From Aneurinibacillus soli (GTDB lineage: Bacteria > Bacillota > Bacilli > Aneurinibacillales > Aneurinibacillaceae): DNA of 64,000 bases. Below the pieces are notes generated by a model. That model was not told where the DNA came from. It saw only the letters and a list, made by a program, of their open reading frames with translations, and made no database searches. A program made the position numbers and the translations under genes. Shown piece by piece: positions 26,484 through 34,082 of this stretch (position 1 is the stretch's first letter; every line of letters starts with the position of its first letter). Location of the stretch: contig NZ_AP017312.1 in NCBI RefSeq assembly GCF_002355375.1, positions 3,322,001 through 3,386,000 on the forward strand. Reading direction: 5' to 3'.

Positions 26484-27458
26484 TTAACGCGACCCCCGTT
26501 TCACTTTTGTACTATATTTATGATAAGAATTAGCGCGAAGCTTCTCTAAGCGAGAGAAACCTAGCTTGTCCAAATATTCATCGTGATCTCGCACACCGTA
26601 CACCCATTCATCTACCCATGCACGAAATCCTTCTTCTGTTTTGCAAGCGGATGCAAACTCACGAATAAACGCACCGTCTACGTCATAACATCCGTATGCT
26701 CCGGTCGGATGCGCCGCCCATGGCAGTTCAACAATCGCATCAACAAGATAACCTGGAACGAGATTACGCTCTGGTTCCTCGCGCAAATACGATTCCGGCA
26801 CGATTTCTTCTGCTAGTACAATGACTCGATCCGCAGCTTTAATCGCCTGCTCATCGGAATACGTCTGCCCACTGATGCGGATCGTACCCTCTTCCCCTAC
26901 CTGCTGAGCATGGACAATGCATACATTCGGACGCACAGCTGGCACATGAATCACTTCCCCTTCATTGTAGAACGGGTCCTGTGCGTAATCGAATTTTTTC
27001 ACAGGAATTTTGTCATTGGCACCATTGCGCAGTCCGGCACGCTCAAGCATATCGTACTCTGGATTCAAAATATCGGTTCCACGCGATGCCCATGTTGGCA
27101 TATACGGAATGCCCATCGCACCGGCCGCCATACGGTACAGCATATGCTGATGGCTGTAATCCTCCGCAATAATCGTTCCTTCTTTTAACTTTCTATCCAG
27201 ACAGTACGGCACTTTACCATACAGTTCATGTCCTATCCAGCACGATTCCCAGATCGACACAGCTCCTGCTCCAATCAAAAGTTCAGCATGTGTGCCTGAG
27301 TTCACTTCTACAAGATGAAGTCCTTTCTTCCCCTGGCGCAGCATTTCATAAATAGCCGCCATCGGGCGACGCCAGATTACAAAACCGCTAAATGTGATCA
27401 TATCGTTATCGTTGATCATCTGAATTGCTTCCTGCAATGTGCAGCGTTTGTCCTGCAT
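26484..27458 (-). CDS. CoA-transferase subunit A (GctA-like)
   Basis: 324 residues, matching glutaconate CoA-transferase alpha chains (about 320) and not the shorter ScoA (232). The start has MTFSGF-like NDNDMITFSGFVIWRRPMAA, then VEVNSGTHAELLIGAGAV, and VRPNVCIVHAQQVGEEGTIRI in the second half. The ribosome site AGGAGGAG precedes ATG 27458. A 340-bp AT-rich region with an inverted repeat separates it from the divergent amino acid permease, so shared regulation is possible. Confidence 0.85.
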   Translation of the reverse strand: MQDKRCTLQEAIQMINDNDMITFSGFVIWRRPMAAIYEMLRQGKKGLHLVEVNSGTHAELLIGAGAVSIWESCWIGHELYGKVPYCLDRKLKEGTIIAEDYSHQHMLYRMAAGAMGIPYMPTWASRGTDILNPEYDMLERAGLRNGANDKIPVKKFDYAQDPFYNEGEVIHVPAVRPNVCIVHAQQVGEEGTIRISGQTYSDEQAIKAADRVIVLAEEIVPESYLREEPERNLVPGYLVDAIVELPWAAHPTGAYGCYDVDGAFIREFASACKTEEGFRAWVDEWVYGVRDHDEYLDKLGFSRLEKLRANSYHKYSTKVKRGSR

Positions 27459-27554
27459 ATGTTTCTCTCCTCCTTATGTATGAATCTAAAAAGCTTATAC
27501 ACCCCTATCTACTTATTTTTAAATAAATTCTGAATTATGTCCATCCTTTTTTTG

Positions 27555-27568
27555 AGCGAGCGCTTGCT
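27555..27568. promoter_or_regulatory. Inverted repeat in the divergent CoA-transferase/permease region
   Basis: AGCGAGCGCTTGCT is a 14-bp palindrome with one mismatched pair. A second palindrome-like stretch (GTTTATTTTTAAACATAAAC) follows at about 27571. The rest of the 27459-27798 gap is AT-rich with no gene. Candidate operator; no regulator identified. Confidence 0.4.
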
Positions 27569-27798
27569 TTGTTTATTTTTAAACATAAACAATAGAATTT
27601 TCTAAAAAAAATAATTGCTCAAAAAACAAATTTTTAAACTGTTTTATACTATTTACCATTTACTTACCCTTACATTTGTTTTACAATTCAAACATATGTA
27701 GCAGAAGTTATATAAAACAATAAATTACACCACAATAAAATGCTTATTGTTTTATGCTTCTGAAACACATGAACTTTTATCGTAAAGGAAGTGGGAGT

Positions 27799-29193
27799 AT
27801 GAGTTTATTTCGCAAAAAATCAATCGCCGACCTACTAGCTCACACCAATAATAAAGAGAGTGGTCTCAATAAGTCTCTCGGCGCCTTCGACCTTACGATG
27901 CTTGGCATCGGTGCAATTGTCGGTACGGGGATTTTTGTACTGACAGGCGTTGCAGCAGCCAGGCATGCAGGCCCCGCTCTGATGCTGTCGTTCATTCTTG
28001 CCGGTCTTGCCTGCGTATTCGCCGCTCTCTGCTATGCAGAATTTGCATCATCCGTACCTGTTTCCGGAAGCGCTTACACGTACAGCTATGCAGCATTCGG
28101 GGAGATTTTCGCCTGGGTTCTTGGTTGGGATTTAATTCTGGAATACGGTCTTGCCAGTTCAGCCGTCGCAAGTGGCTGGTCCGGTTATTTCCAACACCTG
28201 CTGGACGGGTTCGGCCTTCATCTGCCTACCGCATTAACAAGCGCGTACAACCCGGCCAAAGGAACATACATTGATCTTCCAGCCGTGTTGATTATTTTCC
28301 TGATTTCACTTCTCCTAGTACAAGGTATAAAAGAATCAACCCGCTTGAATAATATTATGGTTATGATCAAAATTACGGTTGTTCTTCTTTTTATCGCAGT
28401 AGGTGTCTGGCATGTAAAGCCAGCGAACTGGTCTCCTTTCATGCCGTTCGGATTTAACGGGGTTACTACAGGTGCCGCCACGGTCTTCTTTGCCTATATC
28501 GGATTTGACGCTGTATCTACGGCAGCAGAAGAAGTTCGTAATCCGCAGCGCAACATGCCAATCGGTATTATCGCTTCTCTTTTGATCTGTACCGTTCTTT
28601 ATATTGTTGTCTCTGGTATTTTAACGGGAATGGTTCCTTACACACAGCTTGATGTAAAAGATCCGGTTGCGTTCGCCCTGAAGTTTGTTCATCAAGACTG
28701 GGTATCCCGTTTTGTAGCACTTGGCGCCATTCTTGGTATTACAACGGTTCTGCTTGTTATGCTGTACGGCCAGACGCGCCTGTTCTTTGCCATTAGCCGT
28801 GACGGTCTGTTGCCAAAGTCTCTCTCTAAAGTTAACGAAAAAACGCAAACCCCGGTTATTAGCACGTGGGTCACTGCTGTGCTGTGCGCATTCTTTGGCG
28901 GTCTGGTTCCACTGGACAAGCTGGCAGATCTTACAAACATTGGTACACTGTTCGCATTTACGGTTGTTTCCATCGGCGTTATCGTACTGCGTAAGAAACA
29001 GCCAGATTTAAAACGTGCATTCCGCGTTCCATTTGTACCTCTTGTTCCGATTCTTGCTGTCGTATTCTGTGTGTATCTCATGTCCAAGCTGCCAAGCATA
29101 ACATGGATCGGTTTTCTTGTCTGGTTCGTTATCGGAATTTTCGTCTATTTCGCATATGGGTACCGTAACAGCGAGCTTAGTAAGCGCCCATAA
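27799..29193 (+). CDS. APC-family amino acid permease (YfnA/CAT-like)
   Basis: 464 residues from ATG 27799, which follows AAAGGAAGTGGGAG. Twelve membrane segments. The family signature is at about 28-55: LNKSLGAFDLTMLGIGAIVGTGIFVL (TM1 with its unwound substrate-binding glycine motif). SGSAYTYSYAAFGE in TM3 and FFAYIGFDAVSTAAEEVRNPQRNMP in TM6/loop are typical of cationic-amino-acid-transporter-like YfnA/YhdG. It imports an amino acid by proton or exchange coupling; the exact substrate is open. Confidence 0.9.
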   Translation: MSLFRKKSIADLLAHTNNKESGLNKSLGAFDLTMLGIGAIVGTGIFVLTGVAAARHAGPALMLSFILAGLACVFAALCYAEFASSVPVSGSAYTYSYAAFGEIFAWVLGWDLILEYGLASSAVASGWSGYFQHLLDGFGLHLPTALTSAYNPAKGTYIDLPAVLIIFLISLLLVQGIKESTRLNNIMVMIKITVVLLFIAVGVWHVKPANWSPFMPFGFNGVTTGAATVFFAYIGFDAVSTAAEEVRNPQRNMPIGIIASLLICTVLYIVVSGILTGMVPYTQLDVKDPVAFALKFVHQDWVSRFVALGAILGITTVLLVMLYGQTRLFFAISRDGLLPKSLSKVNEKTQTPVISTWVTAVLCAFFGGLVPLDKLADLTNIGTLFAFTVVSIGVIVLRKKQPDLKRAFRVPFVPLVPILAVVFCVYLMSKLPSITWIGFLVWFVIGIFVYFAYGYRNSELSKRP

Positions 29194-29218
29194 TCTTCTC
29201 TCCATCTATTTTTACAAA

Positions 29219-29259
29219 AGAAAGAGCGGTCTCACTCAATCTGAGACCGCTCTTTTTAT
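29219..29259. terminator. Bidirectional intrinsic terminator
   Basis: AAAGAGCGGTCTCA (29221-29234) pairs perfectly with TGAGACCGCTCTTT (29242-29255), followed by T run, between convergent genes. Confidence 0.9.
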
Positions 29260-29272
29260 ATCGGTAACGTTC

Positions 29273-30865
29273 TTACACTTGCTGTGTTTTGCGCTCTTTT
29301 TCTGCTTGACGCAGTTCAACACGACGGATTTTACCGGATGTTGTTTTCGGCAGATCGCTTACAAACTCAATCTCACGTGGATATTTATACGGAGCTGTAA
29401 CATTTTTTACATGATCCTGCAATTGTTTGACCATTTCATCAGAAGCATCCGCTTCATTACGCAAAATCACAAATGCTTTTACGATGCTACCACGTACTGG
29501 GTCCGGACTTGCGACTACGGCGCACTCTTTAACAGCCGGGTGCTTCACAAGTGCGTCCTCTACTTCGAATGGCCCGATTGTATAGCCGGAGCTGATGATA
29601 ATATCGTCAGAACGACCTTCAAACCAGTAGTAGCCATCTTCATCCGCTTTTGCCTGATCACCCGTGAGATACCAGTCGCCACGGAAAGCGGCTGCTGTAC
29701 GCTCCGGATCGTTCAAGTAGCCTTTGAACAAAGCCGGTACACTGCGATGTACGGCAATATCACCCACCTCACCAACTGGAACTGGATTGCCGTCTTCATC
29801 AATAATCGCAATCTGATTGCCTGGAGTCGGGCGGCCCATGGAGCCTGCTTTCACTTCCATTCCTTTCAGCGTACCGATAAGCAACGTGTTCTCTGTCTGA
29901 CCGTAGCCATCACGCACTGTTGCATTGAAGTATTTTTTGAACGTATCGATAACTTCCCGGTTCAGCGGCTCGCCCGCACTTACGGTACTGTGCAGATGTT
30001 CGAGATTGTATTGGTCAAGCCCTTCTTCTTTCGCTATAATGCGGTACTCGGTTGGTGTGCAGCAAAGCACATTTACTTTGTACTGTTCAAGCAGAGACAG
30101 GTATTTTTTCGGGTCGAATTTGCCAAGGTACACAAGACCAGTTGCGCCTGAACCGAGTACCGAGATGAACGGGCTCCAATTCCACTTCGCCCAACCCGGG
30201 CCCGCTGTCGCCCATACGATATCATTCTCGCGGACATCAAGCCACAGCTTCGCGGCTACTGCCTGATGCGCGTATGCCCAGCTGTGCGTATGAATAACAC
30301 CCTTCGGATTGCCCGTTGTACCGGACGTATAATTCAGAAACGCGATATCGCCTGCGCGTGTATTCGCAGTTTCAAATTGTTCGCTTTTGCCTTCCATTAA
30401 GCTATTAAATGGTAGCCAACCTTCCTTTTCGGCTCCAAATACAATGTAATTCTCAATCGTACGGCATTCCAGACGCACTTCATCAATACGATCTGTCAGA
30501 TCATGATATGAAATAATCGCCTTCGCGCCAGAATGTGTGGCACGGTATAAAATATCTTTTGGCATGAGCATCTCAGACCCCGGCAAAATAACCGCCCCGA
30601 TCTTAAGTGCTGCCATATAGCTAATATATGCCTGTTCGATGCGCGGCAGAATAATGATAATCTTATCCCCTTGCCCGATCCCAAGCTCAACGAGTCCGTT
30701 CGCAAGACGGTTGGATGCTTTGCTTAACTCCCCATACGTAAACTGCTTCTTTTCTCCTTCTTCACTTTCCCATAGCAATGCGAGCTTATTCGGATCCTGA
30801 GCATGGCGCTCAATATCGTTTACCATATTATAGTATTCTGGTGCATGCAACTGCGGATTGGTCAT
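29273..30865 (-). CDS. Acyl-CoA synthetase (AMP-forming, AcsM/YtcI type)
   Basis: 530 residues from ATG 30865, which follows TCAGGAGGATCAGGAG. Adenylate-forming motifs are all present: A3 YTSGTTGNPKGVIHTH (about 175-190), A5 DGYGQTEN, A7 YLTGDQAKADEDGYYWFEGR, A8 SDDIIISSGYTIGPFEVE and the A10 lysine in TTSGKIRRVELR. Length and the WATAGPGWAKWNW segment suggest the medium-chain/acetate-like (MACS) group, not long-chain FadD. It activates a carboxylic acid to its CoA thioester. A cre-like site precedes it, as in acsA of Bacillus. Confidence 0.9.
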   Translation of the reverse strand: MTNPQLHAPEYYNMVNDIERHAQDPNKLALLWESEEGEKKQFTYGELSKASNRLANGLVELGIGQGDKIIIILPRIEQAYISYMAALKIGAVILPGSEMLMPKDILYRATHSGAKAIISYHDLTDRIDEVRLECRTIENYIVFGAEKEGWLPFNSLMEGKSEQFETANTRAGDIAFLNYTSGTTGNPKGVIHTHSWAYAHQAVAAKLWLDVRENDIVWATAGPGWAKWNWSPFISVLGSGATGLVYLGKFDPKKYLSLLEQYKVNVLCCTPTEYRIIAKEEGLDQYNLEHLHSTVSAGEPLNREVIDTFKKYFNATVRDGYGQTENTLLIGTLKGMEVKAGSMGRPTPGNQIAIIDEDGNPVPVGEVGDIAVHRSVPALFKGYLNDPERTAAAFRGDWYLTGDQAKADEDGYYWFEGRSDDIIISSGYTIGPFEVEDALVKHPAVKECAVVASPDPVRGSIVKAFVILRNEADASDEMVKQLQDHVKNVTAPYKYPREIEFVSDLPKTTSGKIRRVELRQAEKERKTQQV

Positions 30866-30897
30866 CTCCTGATCCTCCTGAAAATTTTTCTTTAGCA

Positions 30898-30911
30898 TGA
30901 AAACGGTTACT
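30898..30911 (+). promoter_or_regulatory. cre-like CcpA site upstream of the acyl-CoA synthetase
   Basis: TGAAAACGGTTACT matches 13 of 14 positions of TGWAANCGNTWNCA, 33 bp before the start codon. Suggests catabolite repression or activation; sequence match only. Confidence 0.45.
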
Positions 30912-30984
30912 TTAAACTTTATTCTTCATTTTTCCGCTGTTTCCTTCCTGATTTCTATAAAAGTACAGAAAAATTTTTATATAC

Positions 30985-31018
30985 CAAAAAAAAGAGGGTG
31001 GCATTTGCCACCCTCTTA
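30985..31018 (-). terminator. SASP gene terminator
   Basis: AAGAGGGTGGCA and TGCCACCCTCTT (30992-31017) form a perfect stem; the minus strand continues with seven T. Confidence 0.9.
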
Positions 31019-31033
31019 CATCCACCTATTTAC

Positions 31034-31234
31034 TTATGCACGGCCACCGAGCTGTTGTTCAGCCATTTGAACAAGACGCTTCGTGATCTCGCCGCCTACA
31101 GAACCATTCGCACGAGATGTAGAATCCGGTCCAAGCTGTACGCCGAACTCAGAAGCAATTTCATACTTCATTTGATCGAGCGCGTTAGCCGCTTGTGGTA
31201 CTGCCAGCTTGTTTGAGCTGTTGTTGTTAGCCAT
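31034..31234 (-). CDS. Alpha/beta-type small acid-soluble spore protein
   Basis: 66 residues. The two SASP signatures are present: [20 protein letters not shown], which contains the GPR protease cleavage site (E-I-A/S-E-F), and [20 protein letters not shown]. These proteins coat spore DNA, hold it in an A-like form and protect it from UV and peroxides, and are degraded at germination. ATG 31234 follows AAGGAGGTG; the in-frame GTG three codons earlier lies inside the ribosome site. Expected to be transcribed by sigma-G. Confidence 0.95.
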   Translation of the reverse strand: MANNNSSNKLAVPQAANALDQMKYEIASEFGVQLGPDSTSRANGSVGGEITKRLVQMAEQQLGGRA

Positions 31235-31322
31235 TGTTGTCACCTCCTTGACTGGTGTACCTATAGAATGTCACGGTACAAGCAGCCTCATGCGGAGAAC
31301 TCTAATGTAAATGATGGAAAAT

Positions 31323-31997
31323 TCAAACGAACGACTGATGAGTGTGCCTGCGCCACCATAAACCGACTCCAAGTACCAGACCCGTAACCAGAATCGGCAC
31401 GACCCAGGTCAGCTCATATAGTACAGGAGCAATATGCTGCTGCACTACCTCCTCCTGAATGATCATCGAACCAGCTGTATATGCAAGAATTCCCGCCCCA
31501 ACATACACAAGAACCGGAAGTCGATCCATCAGATTTGCAATCAGATTGCTGCCAAACATCAGCAACGGAATGCTGAAGCCCAGTCCAAAAAGAAGCAGAA
31601 CGAAATCCCCATGCGCCGCTCCCCCCACAGCCAAAACATTGTCCAGACTCATTACAAAATCAGCGACAACAATCATTTTAATCGCAGACCAGAGCGTGCC
31701 ACTAGCCTCAATGCCATCACCCTCCGCCTCTTCACCTGCCAGAAGTTTAAAGGCAATCCAGGCAAGCACAAGCCCGCCTGCTGCTTTTAAATACGGAATT
31801 AACAGTACCCACGCGGCGAGCGCAGTCAGGATCACACGCAGTGCTACCGCTCCCCCGGTTCCCCAGATAACAGCTTGCTGTCTTTTTTCTGGTGGAAGTT
31901 TACGGCTGGCCATGCCAATGACCACTGCGTTGTCTCCGCTGAGTACAATATCAATAATGATAATATTGACGAATCCAATCCAGAAAGACGCGTCCAT
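31323..31997 (-). CDS. TerC-family membrane protein (YjbE-like)
   Basis: 224 residues with seven membrane segments. Acidic membrane motifs IIIIDIVLSGDNAVVIGMA and MIVVADFVMSLDNVLAVGG are the TerC hallmark; the Asp/Asn residues bind Mn or Ca. Recent work on Bacillus homologues points to manganese export to exoenzymes. ATG 31997 follows GAAGGTGGTGGGG. Many relatives are preceded by a yybP-ykoY manganese riboswitch, but I see no such motif in the 75 bp between here and the upstream terminator. Confidence 0.88.
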   Translation of the reverse strand: MDASFWIGFVNIIIIDIVLSGDNAVVIGMASRKLPPEKRQQAVIWGTGGAVALRVILTALAAWVLLIPYLKAAGGLVLAWIAFKLLAGEEAEGDGIEASGTLWSAIKMIVVADFVMSLDNVLAVGGAAHGDFVLLLFGLGFSIPLLMFGSNLIANLMDRLPVLVYVGAGILAYTAGSMIIQEEVVQQHIAPVLYELTWVVPILVTGLVLGVGLWWRRHTHQSFV

Positions 31998-32068
31998 ATC
32001 CCCACCACCTTCTATGGTGAAGTATATTCGACAACAAGACAGGCTATGACCAGAGTGCGCTTCCAACA

Positions 32069-32100
32069 CAAAAAACACGCCCGCAATCGGACGTGTTTTT
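32069..32100 (-). terminator. Terminator of the MOSC-Crp operon
   Basis: AAAAACACG (32071-32079) pairs with CGTGTTTTT (32092-32100), extended by an imperfect inner stem. It begins right at the Crp/Fnr gene stop. Confidence 0.8.
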
Positions 32101-32780
32101 CACGACAAAAATAATTTTTTCTTGTATAGCACAATTTTTTGCGGGTCAAACTGTAGCACTCCTTCCCGCTTCAATTGGCTTATCGTACGGCTTACGGTTT
32201 CCCGTGTTGTTCCGACCATACTAGCAATATCTTGGTGAGTCAGCTCCATATGAATTTCATGCGCTTCCTCTGTCTCTACGCCACTTGTACGAGCAAGCGA
32301 GAGAAGAGTGTTAACAATTTTCTCACGCATATCTTTGCTCAGCACATCAGAGAGACGCCGCTGCAATTCGCGGATCTTGCTTTCTAGAATTTGCAGCAGA
32401 CGAATACAAAGACGAGCGTTACTCTCCAGAAGCCGGGTTAACTCCCCTACATTAATGGAATACAAAACCGTATCCTCCAACGTCTCCGCTGTGGCCGGAT
32501 ATGGACTGCCGCCAAACATGCCAACGTGAGGAAATAAATCCCCTTCCTGCAGAACATTGACGATCTGTTCCCGTCCGTCTTCCGTTGTTTTGTACACTTT
32601 GACCCGTCCGTATTCAAGCAAATAAATCGCCGTGCACAATTCCCCTTCATAAAACAAAATGCCCCGTTTTTTCATCGTACGGCGCGACATAACACTAGCG
32701 ATAGAATTCCGTTCTTCCTCTGTAAGCGGCGCAAACAGCGGTACCCCACGCAAAAAGGTAAGTAATTGCTCGTTATCCAC
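32100..32780 (-). CDS. Crp/Fnr-family transcription regulator
   Basis: 226 residues. N-terminal cyclic-nucleotide-binding fold (about 14-130: VPLFAPLTEEERNSIA, LFYEGELCTAIYLLEYGRVKVYK), a long dimer helix, and a C-terminal HTH (LTHQDIASMVGTTRETVSRTISQLKREGVL, about 180-210). No N-terminal Fnr cysteine cluster is seen, so oxygen sensing by an iron-sulfur centre is unlikely. GTG start, overlapping the end of the MOSC gene by 8 bp, with GGAAGTG upstream; this suggests translational coupling. The signal is unknown. Confidence 0.88.
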   Translation of the reverse strand: MDNEQLLTFLRGVPLFAPLTEEERNSIASVMSRRTMKKRGILFYEGELCTAIYLLEYGRVKVYKTTEDGREQIVNVLQEGDLFPHVGMFGGSPYPATAETLEDTVLYSINVGELTRLLESNARLCIRLLQILESKIRELQRRLSDVLSKDMREKIVNTLLSLARTSGVETEEAHEIHMELTHQDIASMVGTTRETVSRTISQLKREGVLQFDPQKIVLYKKKLFLS

Positions 32781-33468
32781 GCTTCACACTTCCATTGAGT
32801 CGCGCTCCAGTATCTTCCTTATTCCCCTCAAGCCGCCTCTCAAACGTCGCGCGCCAACTTGCCGACAAAGCCTCCACATCCAGCAAGCGGCGAATTCCAT
32901 CTCGATCTTCTTTATTATAATGCATCAGCTGATTCGCACAGGTAACCGATATGCCAGCCGGATCGGCGGACAAGCGGCGAAGCACAAGCCCGGGATCAGC
33001 TTGAATACTTCCGGTCTGGATAACCCGGAAGTAAAATCCGGTTCGTCCCGTTTCCTGTACCCATAGCGCCATATCCGGCACACCGTAGCGCTTCGCCAGC
33101 TTGTGGCATGGCTGACGGGGCTGGCTGACCTGGACAATGGTCTCTCCTAAAGCAAATGTATCTCCAATGCATACATCTGTCTCAACAAGACCATTCACCG
33201 TCAAATTCTCTCCGAACGCCGCAACCGGAAGAACACGACCGAGACGTTCCTCCCAGTATGGATAATGCTCGAATGGATACACACATATCGCCTTATCCGG
33301 TCCACCATGATGCTTTAGGTCCGCCTGACCATCTCCTTCGAGCCCTTCTGGTCCAAGCATTCGCTCTCCATTCACTGGCTGCTTGGCAATTGCACTCTTC
33401 CAGCGAACGCCCCCCGTATCATAAGAGACAGGAAGTCCGATATTTACCGCTTTTACGTATGCTTGCAT
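32773..33468 (-). CDS. MOSC-domain protein (YiiM-like)
   Basis: 231 residues. MOSC core about 30-165 with the conserved Cys in VSQPRQPCHKLAKRYG, the residue that binds the molybdenum cofactor or the substrate sulfur. GPEGLEGDGQADLKHHGGPDKA and FGENLTVNGL are typical, and the C-terminal 3-alpha domain (about 175-220) is as in YiiM. YiiM reduces N-hydroxylated bases such as 6-N-hydroxylaminopurine. Operonic with the Crp/Fnr gene, though no functional link is known. Confidence 0.88.
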   Translation of the reverse strand: MQAYVKAVNIGLPVSYDTGGVRWKSAIAKQPVNGERMLGPEGLEGDGQADLKHHGGPDKAICVYPFEHYPYWEERLGRVLPVAAFGENLTVNGLVETDVCIGDTFALGETIVQVSQPRQPCHKLAKRYGVPDMALWVQETGRTGFYFRVIQTGSIQADPGLVLRRLSADPAGISVTCANQLMHYNKEDRDGIRRLLDVEALSASWRATFERRLEGNKEDTGARLNGSVKRG

Positions 33469-33710
33469 CTGCTAACTCCCTTCTTGCATCTGACTTCATT
33501 CCTGAGCCATTATACGGCAAAATGCTCTTTTTCCACAAATCACAATGTAGTCAGGACTTTGCCTCCGTTTACATATCTTTATACCCAAAAATAAAACAGG
33601 TATTTATGCTTTTTTTACTATTTTTTATGAACTTTATATGGAAAAAATCATTATCTCGTATTAATGTAAAGAGTATAAAACTTTTATAAAGAAAAGAAAG
33701 ATGGGACTAC

Positions 33711-34082
33711 ATGAATACGAAAATTTTAATTGCTGATGATGAAGATGTATTGCGCATGCTGATCACGGAAACGCTCGAAATCGAAGACTACGAACTTGAT
33801 GAAGCGCAAGATGGACTTGAAGCCTATGAGAAAATTATGAAGCACGAATATGACCTTATTCTGCTTGATCTTATGATGCCAGGAAAAACAGGACTAGAAG
33901 TTTGCCAACTTGTACGGGCTGCAGGTAAAACAACCCCGATTGTGATGCTGACAGCCAAAACACAAGCAGAAGACCGGGAGAATGCCGTCAAGGCTGGTGT
34001 GAATTACTTTTTCGCTAAACCATTCAGCCCAATGCAGCTTCTCGGCTTTATACAGGAGATTCTGGAGGAAAACCCTTTATGA
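33711..34082 (+). CDS. Stand-alone response regulator receiver (CheY-like)
   Basis: 123 residues, a single receiver domain without an output domain. Acidic pocket ADDED (9-12), phospho-acceptor Asp53 in LILLDLMMPGKTG, Thr in VMLTAKTQ and Lys in FFAKPFSP. First gene of a three-gene operon; its TGA overlaps the kinase ATG (ATGA). It may be a shuttle in the phosphorelay formed with the two downstream proteins. Confidence 0.92.
   Translation: MNTKILIADDEDVLRMLITETLEIEDYELDEAQDGLEAYEKIMKHEYDLILLDLMMPGKTGLEVCQLVRAAGKTTPIVMLTAKTQAEDRENAVKAGVNYFFAKPFSPMQLLGFIQEILEENPL

Noticed and set aside
31998-32071. yybP-ykoY manganese riboswitch upstream of the terC gene
   Set aside because: The conserved loop sequences of that motif are missing, and only about 75 bp separate the start from the neighbouring terminator.
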